From Plotosus lineatus (taxonomy: Eukaryota > Chordata > Actinopteri > Siluriformes > Plotosidae), in NCBI GenBank assembly GCA_024760905.1, contig CM045735.1:31651749-31715748 (forward strand): a stretch of DNA of 64,000 bases. Direction: 5' to 3'. Below the pieces are notes generated by a model that was given only the letters and a program-made list of their open reading frames with translations, made no database searches and was not told the origin of the DNA. Position 1 is the stretch's first letter; every line of letters starts with the position of its first letter. Below, one piece after another: positions 31,801 to 37,446 of the stretch. The translations under genes were made by a program, and so were the position numbers.

Positions 31801-34504
31801 GATTCAGCTAAGAAGGTGAATGTTGTATGAAATAACGTCATCATCAGAATGGAACCTGCTTTAGTATTCAGGATACTTCGAGTTCAGGGGTTGGCAACCT
31901 TTGCTATTCAAAGAGCCATTTGGACCTGTTTTCCACATTAAAGAAAACACTGGGAGCCACAAATCCTTTTTTGACATTTAAAATCAAATAACACTGCATA
32001 CAATGTTTTCCCCTTTTTCCTTCATGTTTATATAAAACAACAATGTGTTGATTTAAACAACTGCCGAGACAATTAAATTACAATTCTGCTTCCAACAAAA
32101 ACATTTAGATAAAAAAAATAAAAATAAAAAAATCGCCAGCCTCCCCATGACCCTAATTAGGATTCATACGAGTGGGGGACATGAAATTAAACACTTAGAA
32201 AACTTAACCTCTCTCTCTCTCTCTCTCTCTAATCATCATATTATCAAAACTATGTCCCGTGTTTAAACTCCTCGTTCCTCTCAAGCGCAGCACAGCAGAT
32301 CTGATCATATTTACAGAGAGTTTCACTCTTATGCAGTTCATTATAATACTGCAGTCAATTTGTTTCTTCTTTGAAACTATTGGTAGGAGTTCAGAAATGT
32401 ACCGATTCTGCTTCTCTCCCCAGACCTCCGGTGTAAAGCACGTCAGCCACGCCCCTCTTCCGGAGCCTAGTATTAAGTGTACTTCAGGATAATGTTTAAT
32501 CATATTTCATACTTATATTTATGATACAGTCGGCCCCCAACTTACGAAGACCCCTATGTACGAAATCCCCGGGTTACGAAAAACATTTTCCTGAGTTTCC
32601 TTCCCCGATACGAAACAACCCCTTCTTATGAAAATAAATTCAAAATTCAAACATGCCAATCAAAATTTCACACGACGTACGAGTTACTCTCTCATTGGCT
32701 GTCTCTCAACATCCTGCCCCGCTGGCCTCCCAGATAGAGACAGAAGGAAGCTTAACTCTTTAGTTCTTAGTTCAGTTTTTTAAAGTTGTTTAATTCAGTA
32801 AACGTTTCATAAATGTGGGCGCATTTGAGCTCATCTGGAATTCCGATCCCTCAAGGAATCAAATTAAAGTTGAGTTTGTCAAGCAGGGAATGCGCTTTGA
32901 ATTCATGTCTTGTGGGCGTGGCCCGCAGCACGCGGCAAGAGAGAGAGAGAGATTGAGAATAACGCTTTAGTTTTTAGTTTACTTTTTAAGTTGTTTTAAT
33001 TCAGTAAATGGTCAAGCAGGGAATGCACTTTGAATATACTTTTCCCTCCCAGTGCTTTTCCTTTAAACGGGTTTCCCCCGAGTAAAATGAGCCAATCAGA
33101 ATGTCAACTTTAGCATATGGCACGTTGAACCAATCAACACTAACATAAACAAAAGCGCATGGCCAGGAACACCTGAGCAGAGAATCCGTGGAAAATTCTT
33201 GTCATCACTTTCTGACATGTACAGAGGAGAGATAGTGAGTATATTGGTAGTAGGATGCTGAGGTTTCAACTACCAGGCAGAAGGCCTAGAGGAAGACCAA
33301 AGAGACAATTCATGGATGTGGTGAAGGAGGACATGAAGTTAGTTGGTGTAAGAGAAGATGATGCAAAGGATAGGGTGAGATGGAGGCAGATGATTCGCTG
33401 TGGCGACCGACCCCTGAAGGGGAAAGCCGATAGGAAAAGAAGACGACGACTTTCTGACAAGTCCATATCTGGCTCATCGCTCCATTCGTTCAGAGCATCC
33501 CATAGATTTGCTGTAGCAGTTTCATCATGTTGGACCTTTATAAAGAGAACACAGCAAAATATTTTCCTGTTTTTTAAAGCAATGCGGAACAATCAAATGT
33601 GTTGTTACTGATGAACATTATAGACATTCCCCAGTGGCAGGAGGTCTTGAAATACTATGTAAACTCACTTTTAAAGGCAGTGAACGCTTAATTTTATGGT
33701 CACAGAGGCTGATCAATTAAATTACTAGGTTTGATCTACAATTTTGCTTCCAGTACACAGGGGCGGTTATTAGAAGTGAGATCAAAATCATTGGGGGGGG
33801 GGGGTTCATTACGTCCGATAACACACACACACACACACAGGTGGGGGTTCAAGTCCCCACAGGGTTGTCAGTTAAATTCGTTATCAAAGGCTGGCCATGT
33901 CTCTCACTGTCTATGGTGAGAGGTTCATGTAAAAGAATCATTGCTGACTTTTGAAAAGAGTATCTGCAAAGCCATCAGCGTGTTTCTGCCCCTTGTTAAA
34001 GGGTTGCGTCAGGAAGGGCATCCGACATAAAAACCTCTGCCAAATCAAATGATTCACTGTGGCGACCCCTGAAAAGGGGAAAAGCCTAGATATAAAGTAA
34101 TCCATTGAAGAGTAAATTGGTAGTTGAATATTTCTGTAATAGAAACAAGTATTATAAAAATATATATCTACTACATAAGTAGAACGCCCCCACGTGGTGA
34201 ACTCAACACGGCAGACTGAAAAAGCTAAAATCACTTAAACTATCTTTACACAGCGTTTACAAAATTATGACCACAAATTATCTGATTAAATGGTTTTTAA
34301 AACTTAATTACGGGATAACTAAGAATCGTTTTCAAAACTTAAAGGATTTATTCAAATAAAATATAAACGATTATTCCGTTACTCTGAGATACATTTAAGG
34401 ATTCGACCAAGAGCTGCTAATCTAACCACAAATATTGACTTGCTTTAGCTTTAAATATTCACATGTCAAGTTTTTAAGGAAATACTCACAACGAATGCCG
34501 CCAT
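6933..34504 (-). CDS. Zinc-finger/coiled-coil protein gene, unidentified (gene span)
   Basis: Coding exons on the minus strand: 34504-34490 (tentative), 25296-25098, 23967-23777, 22272-22090, 19128-18970, 12624-12499, 12351-12214 and 7346-6933. Joined, they give 474 residues with a stop at 6933; without the first, 470. Phases agree at every junction (phase 0 except phase 1 after 25098). Residues 24-63 and 79-121 are two related zinc modules, each a CxnC pair, then a KGAH-x-HC motif, then a C2H2 finger. Residues 250 to about 370 look coiled-coil. The C-terminus (SRKRSSEED..) is charged and could hold a nuclear signal. A nuclear nucleic-acid-binding role is inferred from the fingers only. I do not recognise the family name. 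The introns total about 26 kb and are mostly transposons, including two long RTE copies inside intron 5 and intron 4 regions. Confidence 0.7.
7786..7916. repeat. (AT)n microsatellite, interrupted
   Basis: Long AT runs broken by 'aaataataatataaaaaaa' and 'aaataaaaaaa'. A second short AT run lies at 8097-8118. Reading frames across this stretch (IYIYIY) are artefacts. Confidence 0.95.
8175..8325 (+). mobile_element. L2-type SINE tail fragment
   Basis: The segment 'gatgccctggcgagttatca' followed by 'agggtgtaccttgccctctt' and 'gaccctaattatgattaagc' is the 3' half of the L2-tailed SINE. No head is present. Confidence 0.65.
8376..8950 (+). mobile_element. Pogo-like DNA transposon remnant
   Basis: The left end, 'taccgtattcgacataataa', resembles the 'accgtatttt..ataag' ends of fish pogo-like elements. 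An in-frame segment at 8604-8813 ([20 protein letters not shown]) looks like the acidic C-terminus of such a transposase. The same sequence occurs in reverse at 33040-33830, which supports a mobile family. The right end is not clear. Confidence 0.6.
8951..9262. other. Intronic sequence, nothing recognised
   Basis: This lies in intron 7 of the zinc-finger gene. No supported feature is visible. Confidence 0.4.
9263..11880 (+). mobile_element. RTE-clade LINE, internally deleted (copy a)
   Basis: It starts 'atgcagccgtgaggg' and ends 'aagccgaaaggaaaagaaga', as in the other RTE copies. Compared with 38892-42041 it lacks about 385 bases of the endonuclease region at about 9732 and a stretch of the reverse transcriptase at about 10937. 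Flanks 'aaagaactaca' and 'aaagtactaca' look like a target duplication with one mismatch. It lies in intron 7, antisense to the host gene. Confidence 0.85.
9737..11999 (+). pseudogene. RTE ORF fragments: endonuclease end and reverse transcriptase
   Basis: Three frames cover the protein: 9737-10240 (end of the AP endonuclease with [17 protein letters not shown] [14 protein letters not shown]), 10395-11168 (reverse transcriptase with [17 protein letters not shown] and [10 protein letters not shown]) and 11193-11880 (thumb and C-terminal region). The catalytic FADD box reads FADN here, so this polymerase would be dead even without the frameshifts. The frame runs past the element end into intron to 11999. 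Confidence 0.8.
11885..12213. other. Intron 7 of the zinc-finger gene, left part
   Basis: Nothing beyond short A-runs is recognised between the RTE end and the donor at 12213. Confidence 0.4.
12214..12351 (-). CDS. Zinc-finger gene exon 7 (coiled coil)
   Basis: Acceptor 'cttttcaag' and donor 'gtaacc' bound a 46-codon, phase-0 exon, [20 protein letters not shown] onward to [11 protein letters not shown]. It continues the heptad-like pattern from exon 6 and contains a strongly hydrophobic stretch (YLLVIYLL) that could pack in a coiled coil rather than cross a membrane. Confidence 0.8.
12499..12624 (-). CDS. Zinc-finger gene exon 6 (coiled coil)
   Basis: Acceptor 'ccttgttttag' and donor CAG|gtgtgt bound 42 codons in phase 0. 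The product, [20 protein letters not shown] followed by [20 protein letters not shown], has leucine/isoleucine at heptad spacing and many charged residues, which is a clear coiled-coil signature suggesting dimerisation. Confidence 0.85.
13520..13636 (+). mobile_element. Pogo-like element right end
   Basis: The segment 'ataatccggtgcgccttgtg' and the terminal 'cggaaattacggta' match the usual right end of 'ccgtatttt..' pogo-like elements. The left boundary is not visible. Confidence 0.5.
13656..15288 (-). mobile_element. Tc1-like transposon, family B
   Basis: Ends 'cagtactgtgcaaaagctt' and, inverted, 'cagtgctgtgtaaacattt' are flanked by TA at 13654-13655 and 15289-15290. At 1.63 kb it is near full length. 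It includes a run of about 13 G at 13813. The transposase lies on the minus strand and is broken. Its right TA almost abuts the left TA of the next Tc1 element. Confidence 0.9.
13914..14897 (-). pseudogene. Tc1-like transposase, frameshifted (family B)
   Basis: From 14897 down: [20 protein letters not shown], a paired helix-turn-helix ([20 protein letters not shown]), a GRPR-like [10 protein letters not shown] hook, then catalytic pieces at 14463-14158 ([20 protein letters not shown]) and 14270-13914 ([12 protein letters not shown] and [15 protein letters not shown]). The second D and the E of the DDE triad are visible. At least two frameshifts separate the pieces. Confidence 0.85.
15295..16846 (+). 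mobile_element. Tc1-like transposon, copy 2 (family A)
   Basis: It has both inverted repeats ('ctagtccttctcaaaaaaat' and 'ttttttgagaaggactag') and TA on both sides (15293-15294, 16847-16848). It is 1.55 kb and complete in outline, in the opposite orientation to copy 1. Confidence 0.9.
15621..16572 (+). pseudogene. Tc1-like transposase, stop and frameshifts (copy 2)
   Basis: The protein begins [20 protein letters not shown], then meets an in-frame TAG at about 15690 where copy 1 has a glutamine codon. Other frames carry the middle ([20 protein letters not shown], 15829-16251) and the end ([19 protein letters not shown], 16342-16572). The helix-turn-helix is intact in sequence. Not functional. 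Confidence 0.85.
16919..18545 (+). mobile_element. Tigger-type element with internal long hairpin
   Basis: Ends 'cagtatgcccttgacaatt' and, inverted, 'cagcaggccctcgacattt' are flanked by TA (16917-16918, 18546-18547). Related copies lie at 30193-31870 and 57960-58449. Inside, roughly 17230-17540 is repeated in reverse at about 17985-18310, leaving a loop near 17581-17930. It lies in intron 5 of the zinc-finger gene. Confidence 0.75.
17581..17933 (-). pseudogene. Small LINE endonuclease fragment in the hairpin loop
   Basis: The minus-strand frame contains [20 protein letters not shown] and then [12 protein letters not shown], close to the 'LANVRSLRNKLDEL' start of endonuclease domains in CR1/Jockey-type fish LINEs. 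It stops being similar after about 40 residues. The call rests on pattern memory. Confidence 0.45.
18548..18965. other. Intron 5 sequence, nothing recognised
   Basis: Between the Tigger-type element and exon 5 I see no supported feature. Confidence 0.4.
18970..19128 (-). CDS. Zinc-finger gene exon 5
   Basis: 53 codons in phase 0, [20 protein letters not shown] and on to [10 protein letters not shown]. It is acidic and without a recognised domain; [20 protein letters not shown] may be a conserved linker. The acceptor 'tgtgtcacaaag' and the donor CAG|gttttt are both weak, so the exact ends need transcript support. The frame stays open upstream to 19200. Confidence 0.65.
19430..19720 (+). pseudogene. 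Old Tc1-like transposase remnant
   Basis: In broken frames, [14 protein letters not shown] and [12 protein letters not shown] recall the [12 protein letters not shown] block and the C-terminal end of Tc1 transposases. No inverted repeats are visible. Heavily decayed. Confidence 0.4.
19729..20440 (+). mobile_element. Pogo-like element with N-terminal HTH coding piece
   Basis: It starts 'ccgtattttctggagtacaa' at a TA and contains the 'gcgacttatactccagagcg' motif typical of this family. A frame at 19938-20153 encodes [20 protein letters not shown] with [19 protein letters not shown], a BrkDBD/psq-like helix-turn-helix as in POGK-type pogo proteins, ending in a stop after WPQLEE. The catalytic domain is missing. 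An RTE fragment adjoins its right side. Confidence 0.7.
20441..21527 (+). mobile_element. RTE-clade LINE, 5'-truncated (copy b)
   Basis: It begins inside the reverse transcriptase ('agaaagagcaccacagatgc') and keeps the 3' end 'aagccgaaaggaaaagaaga'. Frames 20572-21036 (with [17 protein letters not shown] and an intact [11 protein letters not shown] box) and 20976-21494 cover it. About 58 bases are missing near 20585 relative to copy e. Confidence 0.85.
21600..21900 (+). pseudogene. Mariner-type transposase remnant
   Basis: Broken frames contain [15 protein letters not shown], close to the 'DNAxxHxA' second-aspartate motif of mariner transposases, and [20 protein letters not shown], close to 'YSPDLAPSDYHLFPxLKxFL'. 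No ends are recognised. Confidence 0.55.
22090..22272 (-). CDS. Zinc-finger gene exon 4
   Basis: Acceptor (T-run then 'gcag') and donor AAG|gtaatc bound exactly 61 codons in phase 0, [20 protein letters not shown] to TTLLTVDPK. It is serine/threonine-rich after the first 25 residues, probably a flexible linker between the fingers and the coiled coil. Confidence 0.85.
22336..22668 (-). mobile_element. tRNA-head/L2-tail SINE
   Basis: On the minus strand the order is head, 'gtatggagtttctcccta', 'agggtgtaccctgcctttgc', then 'ctccccgcaatcttaatacg' at the left end. It lies in intron 3. Confidence 0.65.
22950..23400 (+). pseudogene. Tc1-like remnant (another family)
   Basis: It starts near 'actgcacggccaaaataagt', an end-like motif, and carries SPDLNPT-like [20 protein letters not shown] in a broken frame, recalling the Tc1 C-terminal block. 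Too decayed to place in a family. Confidence 0.5.
23777..23967 (-). CDS. Zinc-finger gene exon 3 (zinc module 2)
   Basis: Acceptor 'tttatttttcag' and donor CAG|gttagt. It encodes residues 72-135. Cys79 and Cys82 form a knuckle; after KGAHWHC, Cys101/Cys104 with His117/His121 form a C-x2-C-x12-H-x3-H finger ([21 protein letters not shown] region). This is the most canonical C2H2 finger of the protein. Module 1 in exon 2 shares the KGAH-x-HC motif. Confidence 0.9.
24164..24999 (-). mobile_element. Tigger-like element with internal minisatellite
   Basis: Ends 'cagtcatacctcaccttcc' and, inverted, 'cagtggtacctcaccttac' are flanked by TA. A minus-strand frame at 24244-24498 encodes a CENP-B/Tigger-type helix-turn-helix ([20 protein letters not shown]). 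The rest of the transposase is deleted. It lies in intron 2. Confidence 0.8.
24571..24812. repeat. About 61-bp tandem repeat, four units
   Basis: Units start with 'cgaaggcacacaaaaa' or variants at 24571, 24630, 24691 and 24752 and end with 'ctcctagccaa'. The periods are 59, 61 and 61 bases. It sits inside the Tigger-like element. Confidence 0.9.
25098..25296 (-). CDS. Zinc-finger gene exon 2 (zinc module 1)
   Basis: Acceptor 'tttttttccatgcag'. It encodes residues 6-72 ([20 protein letters not shown] onward). Cys24/Cys29, then KGAHMHC, then Cys40/Cys43 with His58/His63 (C-x2-C-x14-H-x4-H, a longer-than-usual spacing). The donor is CTG|gtcaga, which is weak, but the split glycine codon joins cleanly to exon 3. 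The upstream frame is open in the intron, so the true N-terminus depends on the proposed first exon at 34504. Confidence 0.85.
25419..25720. mobile_element. Tigger-like MITE
   Basis: Left end 'agagatcccttgctacttcg' and right end 'aaagtgagggattcctgt' are inverted relatives of the 'acaggaatccctcactttcc' terminus. A related right end lies at 60240-60304. The interior is A-rich and non-coding. Confidence 0.55.
25727..26020 (+). mobile_element. Tigger-like element left part
   Basis: It begins 'acagacgctcctcgacttac', like position 35, and reaches a start-like [14 protein letters not shown] frame near 25987, as Tigger transposases begin. The coding frame ends soon after. Confidence 0.55.
26021..26596. 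other. Intron sequence, nothing recognised
   Basis: No exon or classifiable repeat is visible between the Tigger fragment and the Tc1 copy. Confidence 0.4.
26682..27440 (-). mobile_element. Tigger-like transposon nested in Tc1
   Basis: It starts 'cagtgatacgtcagctcacg', ends 'ggaggttttactg', and duplicates the TA target (26680-26681, 27441-27442). The minus-strand frame 27221-27003 encodes [20 protein letters not shown] with [20 protein letters not shown], the CENP-B-type N-terminal domain of Tigger transposases; the rest is deleted. It is younger than the Tc1 host copy. Confidence 0.9.
27640..28353 (-). pseudogene. Tc1-like transposase, C-terminal 237 codons (copy 3)
   Basis: This is the longest open Tc1 frame in the window. 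It includes LFSDERKF (first D), [16 protein letters not shown], and [19 protein letters not shown] (E region), and ends at the usual C-terminus [10 protein letters not shown]. The second-aspartate motif HDLAPAH is replaced by a frame slip ([13 protein letters not shown]) over about ten residues, compensated downstream. The N-terminal DNA-binding part is absent, so the enzyme is inactive. Confidence 0.85.
28395..28656 (+). mobile_element. Modular SINE, RTE-type tail, head lost
   Basis: A G-run (28395-28417) leads into the SINE body ('cagctaactgggttatcaaa'), the 'cgtgtttctgtcccttgct' junction and the RTE-type tail ending 'gaggaagacagac'. The head is replaced by the Tc1 break. The tract is G-rich here but C-rich in other copies read in the same direction. 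Confidence 0.8.
28678..29948 (-). mobile_element. RTE-clade LINE, 3'-truncated (copy c)
   Basis: The 5' end ('atgcagccgtggggg', minus strand) is at 29948. The element stops at about 28678 within the endonuclease-RT linker, with a further internal deletion near 29200. Frames 29766-29179, 29158-28874 and 28873-28607 carry [26 protein letters not shown] and [13 protein letters not shown], the AP-endonuclease motifs. Confidence 0.85.
30036..30173 (+). mobile_element. Solo end of Tc1 family A
   Basis: It starts at a TA with 'ctagtccttctcaaaaaatt' and follows the family A end through 'tttattgttttaata', then stops. No second end is seen nearby. Confidence 0.85.
30215..31514. mobile_element. hAT-like transposon, non-coding, 8-bp duplication
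   Basis: Ends 'tcggggtatcattga' and 'tcaatgagatcccta' are inverted relatives. They are flanked by a perfect 8-bp duplication, 'ctattcac' (30207-30214 and 31515-31522), the hAT length. The inside contains no transposase but holds a minisatellite and a duplicated end block. Confidence 0.75.
31021..31366. repeat. 29-bp minisatellite in two clusters
   Basis: The unit 'accatttaccatacagagag' plus 'gcgggacgt' occurs about 1.5 times at 31021-31062 and about 3.5 times at 31268-31366. Each cluster is followed by the same hAT end block (31063-31210, 31367-31514). Confidence 0.85.
31890..32010 (+). repeat. hAT-type terminus (solo)
   Basis: The segment 'caggggttggcaacctttgc' with 'caaagagccatttggacc' matches a common vertebrate hAT end. 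A related one, 'caggagtcggcaacccgcag', is at 61369. No transposase follows. Confidence 0.5.
32355..32522 (+). repeat. Unclassified dispersed repeat, copy 1
   Basis: About 160 bases ('tgaaactattggtaggagtt' to 'catacttatatttatgata') recur at 58492-58652 in the same orientation with scattered differences. No ends or coding sequence identify a class. Confidence 0.6.
32527..32760 (+). mobile_element. Tigger-like element left part
   Basis: It starts 'cagtcggcccccaacttacg' at a TA. Its internal 'ctctcattggctgtctctca' resembles the reverse of 24810-24860, so it is a relative of the element at 24164-24999. The right end is not found. Confidence 0.55.
33040..33830 (-). mobile_element. Pogo-like element split by an RTE fragment
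   Basis: This is the reverse of the sequence at 8376-8950, including the 'caatcaaatgtgttgttact' and 'gagcatcccatagatttgct' blocks. It is interrupted at 33217-33459 by the RTE 3' fragment. Its end near 33830 runs into a G-run and (CA)n. Confidence 0.65.
33218..33448 (+). mobile_element. RTE-clade LINE 3' fragment (copy d)
   Basis: A 231-base 5'-truncated insertion from 'tgtacagaggagagatag' to the 'gccgataggaaaagaagacg' tail. A perfect 11-bp duplication, 'actttctgaca', lies at 33207-33217 and 33449-33459. This shows target-primed insertion of a short cDNA. Confidence 0.9.
33841..34092 (+). mobile_element. Modular SINE, RTE-type tail, partial head
   Basis: Only the B box ('gggggttcaagtcccc') remains of the head, preceded by (CA)n at 33823-33840. 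The body and the tail ('gttgcgtcaggaagggcatc' to 'gactgtggcgacccctg'-like) follow. Confidence 0.8.
34093..34485. other. AT-rich sequence, inferred intron 1
   Basis: Nothing coding is seen. On the gene model this is the start of intron 1 of the zinc-finger gene. Confidence 0.4.
34490..34504 (-). CDS. Possible first coding exon of the zinc-finger gene
   Basis: The minus strand reads ATGGCGGCATTCGTT followed by a consensus donor, gtgagt (34489). MAAFV ends in phase 0, and exon 2 at 25296 starts in phase 0 (AHPSVR..), so the two join in frame without another exon. MAA-type starts and a following promoter-like region support it. The 9-kb gap to exon 2 and the tiny size keep this tentative; it could belong to another transcript. 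Confidence 0.45.
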
Positions 34505-34589
34505 AACCTGTTGTATGTGCAGAAACAAACACTAAATGTTGCCGTTAACCGGCATTTTCAGTTTTACTCTGCAAAACATATTTTAGCTC

Positions 34590-34830
34590 CGCGGTTTTGT
34601 GTGTCGTTCGTCACAGAATTTTGCGTACACACACTCAGGAGTCTTCCTCGTTGTTCGCAACAAGTCACGTGGTGCCGTAAAAGCTGTGTTTCCTCCACGT
34701 CATTGGTTGAGAGCATCGCCTACTCATTGGAGGACGTCCACTGATATAAATAAAAGAAAGCCTGGCTGGAGTTCAGGTCTCAGCTGTGAAGCCACGCAGC
34801 GGCCATCTTAGTGAGACCTTCCTTAACGTT
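34590..34830 (-). promoter_or_regulatory. Promoter-like region upstream of the proposed first exon
   Basis: On the minus strand there are CCAAT boxes (34706-34702 and 34730-34726) and an E-box CACGTG (34666-34671). CpG dinucleotides are more frequent here than in the flanks. The arrangement suits a TATA-less promoter directed to 34504. Confidence 0.4.
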
Positions 34831-35540
34831 AGAAGAATTGTAAGAGCTGAAAGTCCAGACAGCTCGGGAAAGAAAAAAATCTAACCTCCAGAAGCTTACA
34901 TGTCTTAATTTCTACAGTTTTCAATAATTTCACGAATCAATCATTTTAAGTACTTAAAACATCTACGCAGGGCAAAAATCTTCAAAACTTGTTTTAAACG
35001 AAATATACTTCTTATGTGCTATTATTTTCTTTTCCCGTCTTTTTCCACCTTTTGATTAACGAATAACATTAAGACAGCCGGAAATAGATCTTAGCAAGAT
35101 GGCGCCGATACGGCTTCAATTATGGCGCTTGGCTCTACGACTTTTGCCCTTTCAAGCCTATAAGGGAGACCATTACTGATGCAAATACTTAATTATTTTG
35201 TGCATCAAATTATGGTGATAAGATGAACTAAAATTAATCATCATAAGTTCAAATGATTTTAAGTAAATACGTTTTAAAAATTGTGGGATTATTTTAGAAA
35301 AGGAAACAGTATTTAGTATTTTTATTTAAATTTAATGAGGACAAATCGGATTGTTTTAAATTTAATTACAATTATTTTACTTATATTAACACTTATAATA
35401 ATATATGATTTATAAATTAATTTATAATGTATAATTTATTCATGATTTTTTTCATCTGCTTTAATGAAGTTCAGTAAAACTCAACAAAAATGTTGGGGAA
35501 AAAAACAATGAAGAAATAGTTTAAACTCTCTCTAATCACT
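34831..35540. other. AT-rich sequence, nothing firm
   Basis: At 35097 'aagatggcgccgatacgg' opens a 26-codon frame with no donor and no recognised product. No transposon could be placed. Confidence 0.35.
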
Positions 35541-35715
35541 CACTCTCACTCATGCAAACTACTTGATCTTATTAAGGTCTCGGGGAGACTGGAGCCTATC
35601 TCAGCTCACACCGAGCAAATGCGGGGAACCCCTGAACGGCTCGGCCAATCCATTTCAAGTTCTACATATACATAACCATTCACATCCACGGCTAGAGTTA
35701 AGTTGGAGCTGGAAA
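35540..35715 (-). mobile_element. L2-type SINE fragment
   Basis: The string 'cggggagactggagcctatc' and 'cattcacatccacggctaga' are the minus-strand middle of an L2-tailed SINE. Both ends are decayed. Confidence 0.5.
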
Positions 35716-37280
35716 TTGACCAGTATTGCTTGTAATAGTGGTACCTGTCAGGGATGTATACTTACTCCACAATTGTTTATTATTTTTATTAATAAGCTTG
35801 TTCATCTTATGGAAGATTCATCAGTTCAGTTCATTTTCTGTAACCACTTAATCCTAATTTGGGTTGCGGGGAGGCTGGCTACCATCCCAGCCAACTTCAG
35901 GTGAGGGCAGAGTACACCCTGGACAGCTCGCCAGGCCATCGCAGGGCAGAAACACGCCAACGGCTTTGCAGCCTACTCTTTACGAAAGTTCTTTTACATG
36001 CCTCACACCATAGACAGTGGGAGACATGGCCGGCCTTTGATAACCCAGTTGGGGGGGGGGGGGGGGGGGGGACAGTGACAACCTTGTGGAGAGTGGGACT
36101 CAAACCCCCAACCTTTTGGATCAGCGATCCAAGTGCCCTTTACCACTAGACCACCACTGCCCTTCTTATGGAAGATATTGGTGGTAAATGTGTCTTTGTA
36201 TCCAATGATTTTAAAGATATATTTGCTATTATTTTTGCTGATGATGTTTCGTTAGTTGCTGATACTGCTTTACAATTACAAAGGAAAATGAATGCACGAG
36301 AAGTGTTCTGTGATTGAACTGGTATGAAAGTAAATTTGAATAAGACAAAGGTGATGGTCTTCAGAAATGGTGGTCCGTTGAGTTATGAGAAATGGAATTT
36401 TAATGGTAAAAATATCGAAGTTGTATCTATTTACAGATACCTAGGTATTGTGTTCTCACCTAAATTAAGTTGGTCTCAAAGCTCAAAGTTGTTTAGCAGC
36501 TCAAGGCATTAAAGCTATGAAGGTTATTAATAGATTTCAGAATAAATTTGGTTTCTTAGCATGTAATGATTTGTTTAAAGTATTTGATACTATTGTTAAT
36601 CCAATCTTGTGTTATGGTTCAGAAATATGGCGCACTTCTTTCTGCAAAATAATTGAAAATGTACAAATTAAGATGTGCAAAAGAATATTACAGACTAAAC
36701 GAAATACTTGTAATGTAATGGTTCGAGGTGAATGCGGTAGGTAGGGTACCTCTTCAATTATGCTCTATGACAAGAGCTGTAAGATATTGGTGTAAATGAT
36801 TATGTATGGACGAATCTCGCTTGCCTTTTCAGTGTTAGAAGATGCTTCTATCATTAGATGAGATAGGTAGACTAACTTGGGCTAGTCACATTAAGAATAT
36901 ACTTCTCAAATATGGATTTGGTTTTGTATGGGTATCTCAGGAAGTGGGTGATGCGGAAATGTTTATTCGCTCTTTTAGGAAAAGATTGATAGATAACCTT
37001 AAACCGGATTGGCATTTACAGCTCGAGTCTGCCAGACTCAATCTCATACAAGCAGTTTAAATCAATTTTACATGTAGAAACATTTCTTAAATCACCTTTA
37101 CCAGTACATTTTAAGATTTAGATGCAGTAATTTTAGAATTGCTGTTAATAAAGGAAGAAATAACAGTACATTATATGAGAATAGGTTATGTACATATTGT
37201 TTTGAAAATGGGAAAAGTTATATTGAGAATGAAGAACATGTATTACTGTTTTGTGAACAGTATAATTAATTGCGCTTTAA
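35716..37280 (+). pseudogene. Non-LTR reverse transcriptase remnant, split by a SINE
   Basis: Before the SINE: CQGCILTPQLFIIFINKLVH, the RT block before the active site. After it: AIIFADDVSLVADTALQLQ (the FADD active site), TGMKVNLNKTKVMVFRNG, YRYLGIVFSPKLSWS, then thumb-region frames at 36517-36744 and 36842-37060 (NPILCYGSEIW). The frames contain several stops. The codons are AT-rich and the sequence differs clearly from the RTE copies, so this is a separate LINE lineage (clade not assigned). 5' and 3' ends are missing. Confidence 0.8.
35818..36163 (-). mobile_element. Modular SINE, L2-type tail, in a LINE
   Basis: On the minus strand: tRNA-like head ('gggcagtggtggtctagtgg'), B box, C-run, body, 'cgtgtttctgccctgcgatg', then the L2-type tail. 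A perfect 13-bp duplication, 'tcttatggaagat', lies at 35805-35817 and 36164-36176, interrupting the reverse transcriptase frame. The 22-base G-run (36050-36071) is the C-run of the SINE. Confidence 0.92.
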
Positions 37281-37446
37281 GCTTTTGGGTATATCTATAA
37301 ATAATTATGAATTTACATTTGTAAATTTGATATCAGTTCAGAATTACAGCATATTAAAAAGGATATGCACATACTTGTATAAAGTACAATAAATAATTGA
37401 AAAAAATGATAAATTATGTTGATATGTATATATGAGAGACATGTAC

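Larger units (their letters stand above)
30193..31870 (+). mobile_element. Tigger-type element interrupted by a hAT
   Basis: The left end 'cggtaggcccttgactattc' is cut at 30214 and resumes at 31515 ('ctattcacggttttgtactc'). After about 31762 a frame ATGACGCTGCATGAAAAAG encodes [17 protein letters not shown], the start of a Tigger CENP-B-like domain. The same family occurs at 16919-18545 and 57960-58449. Confidence 0.75.
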
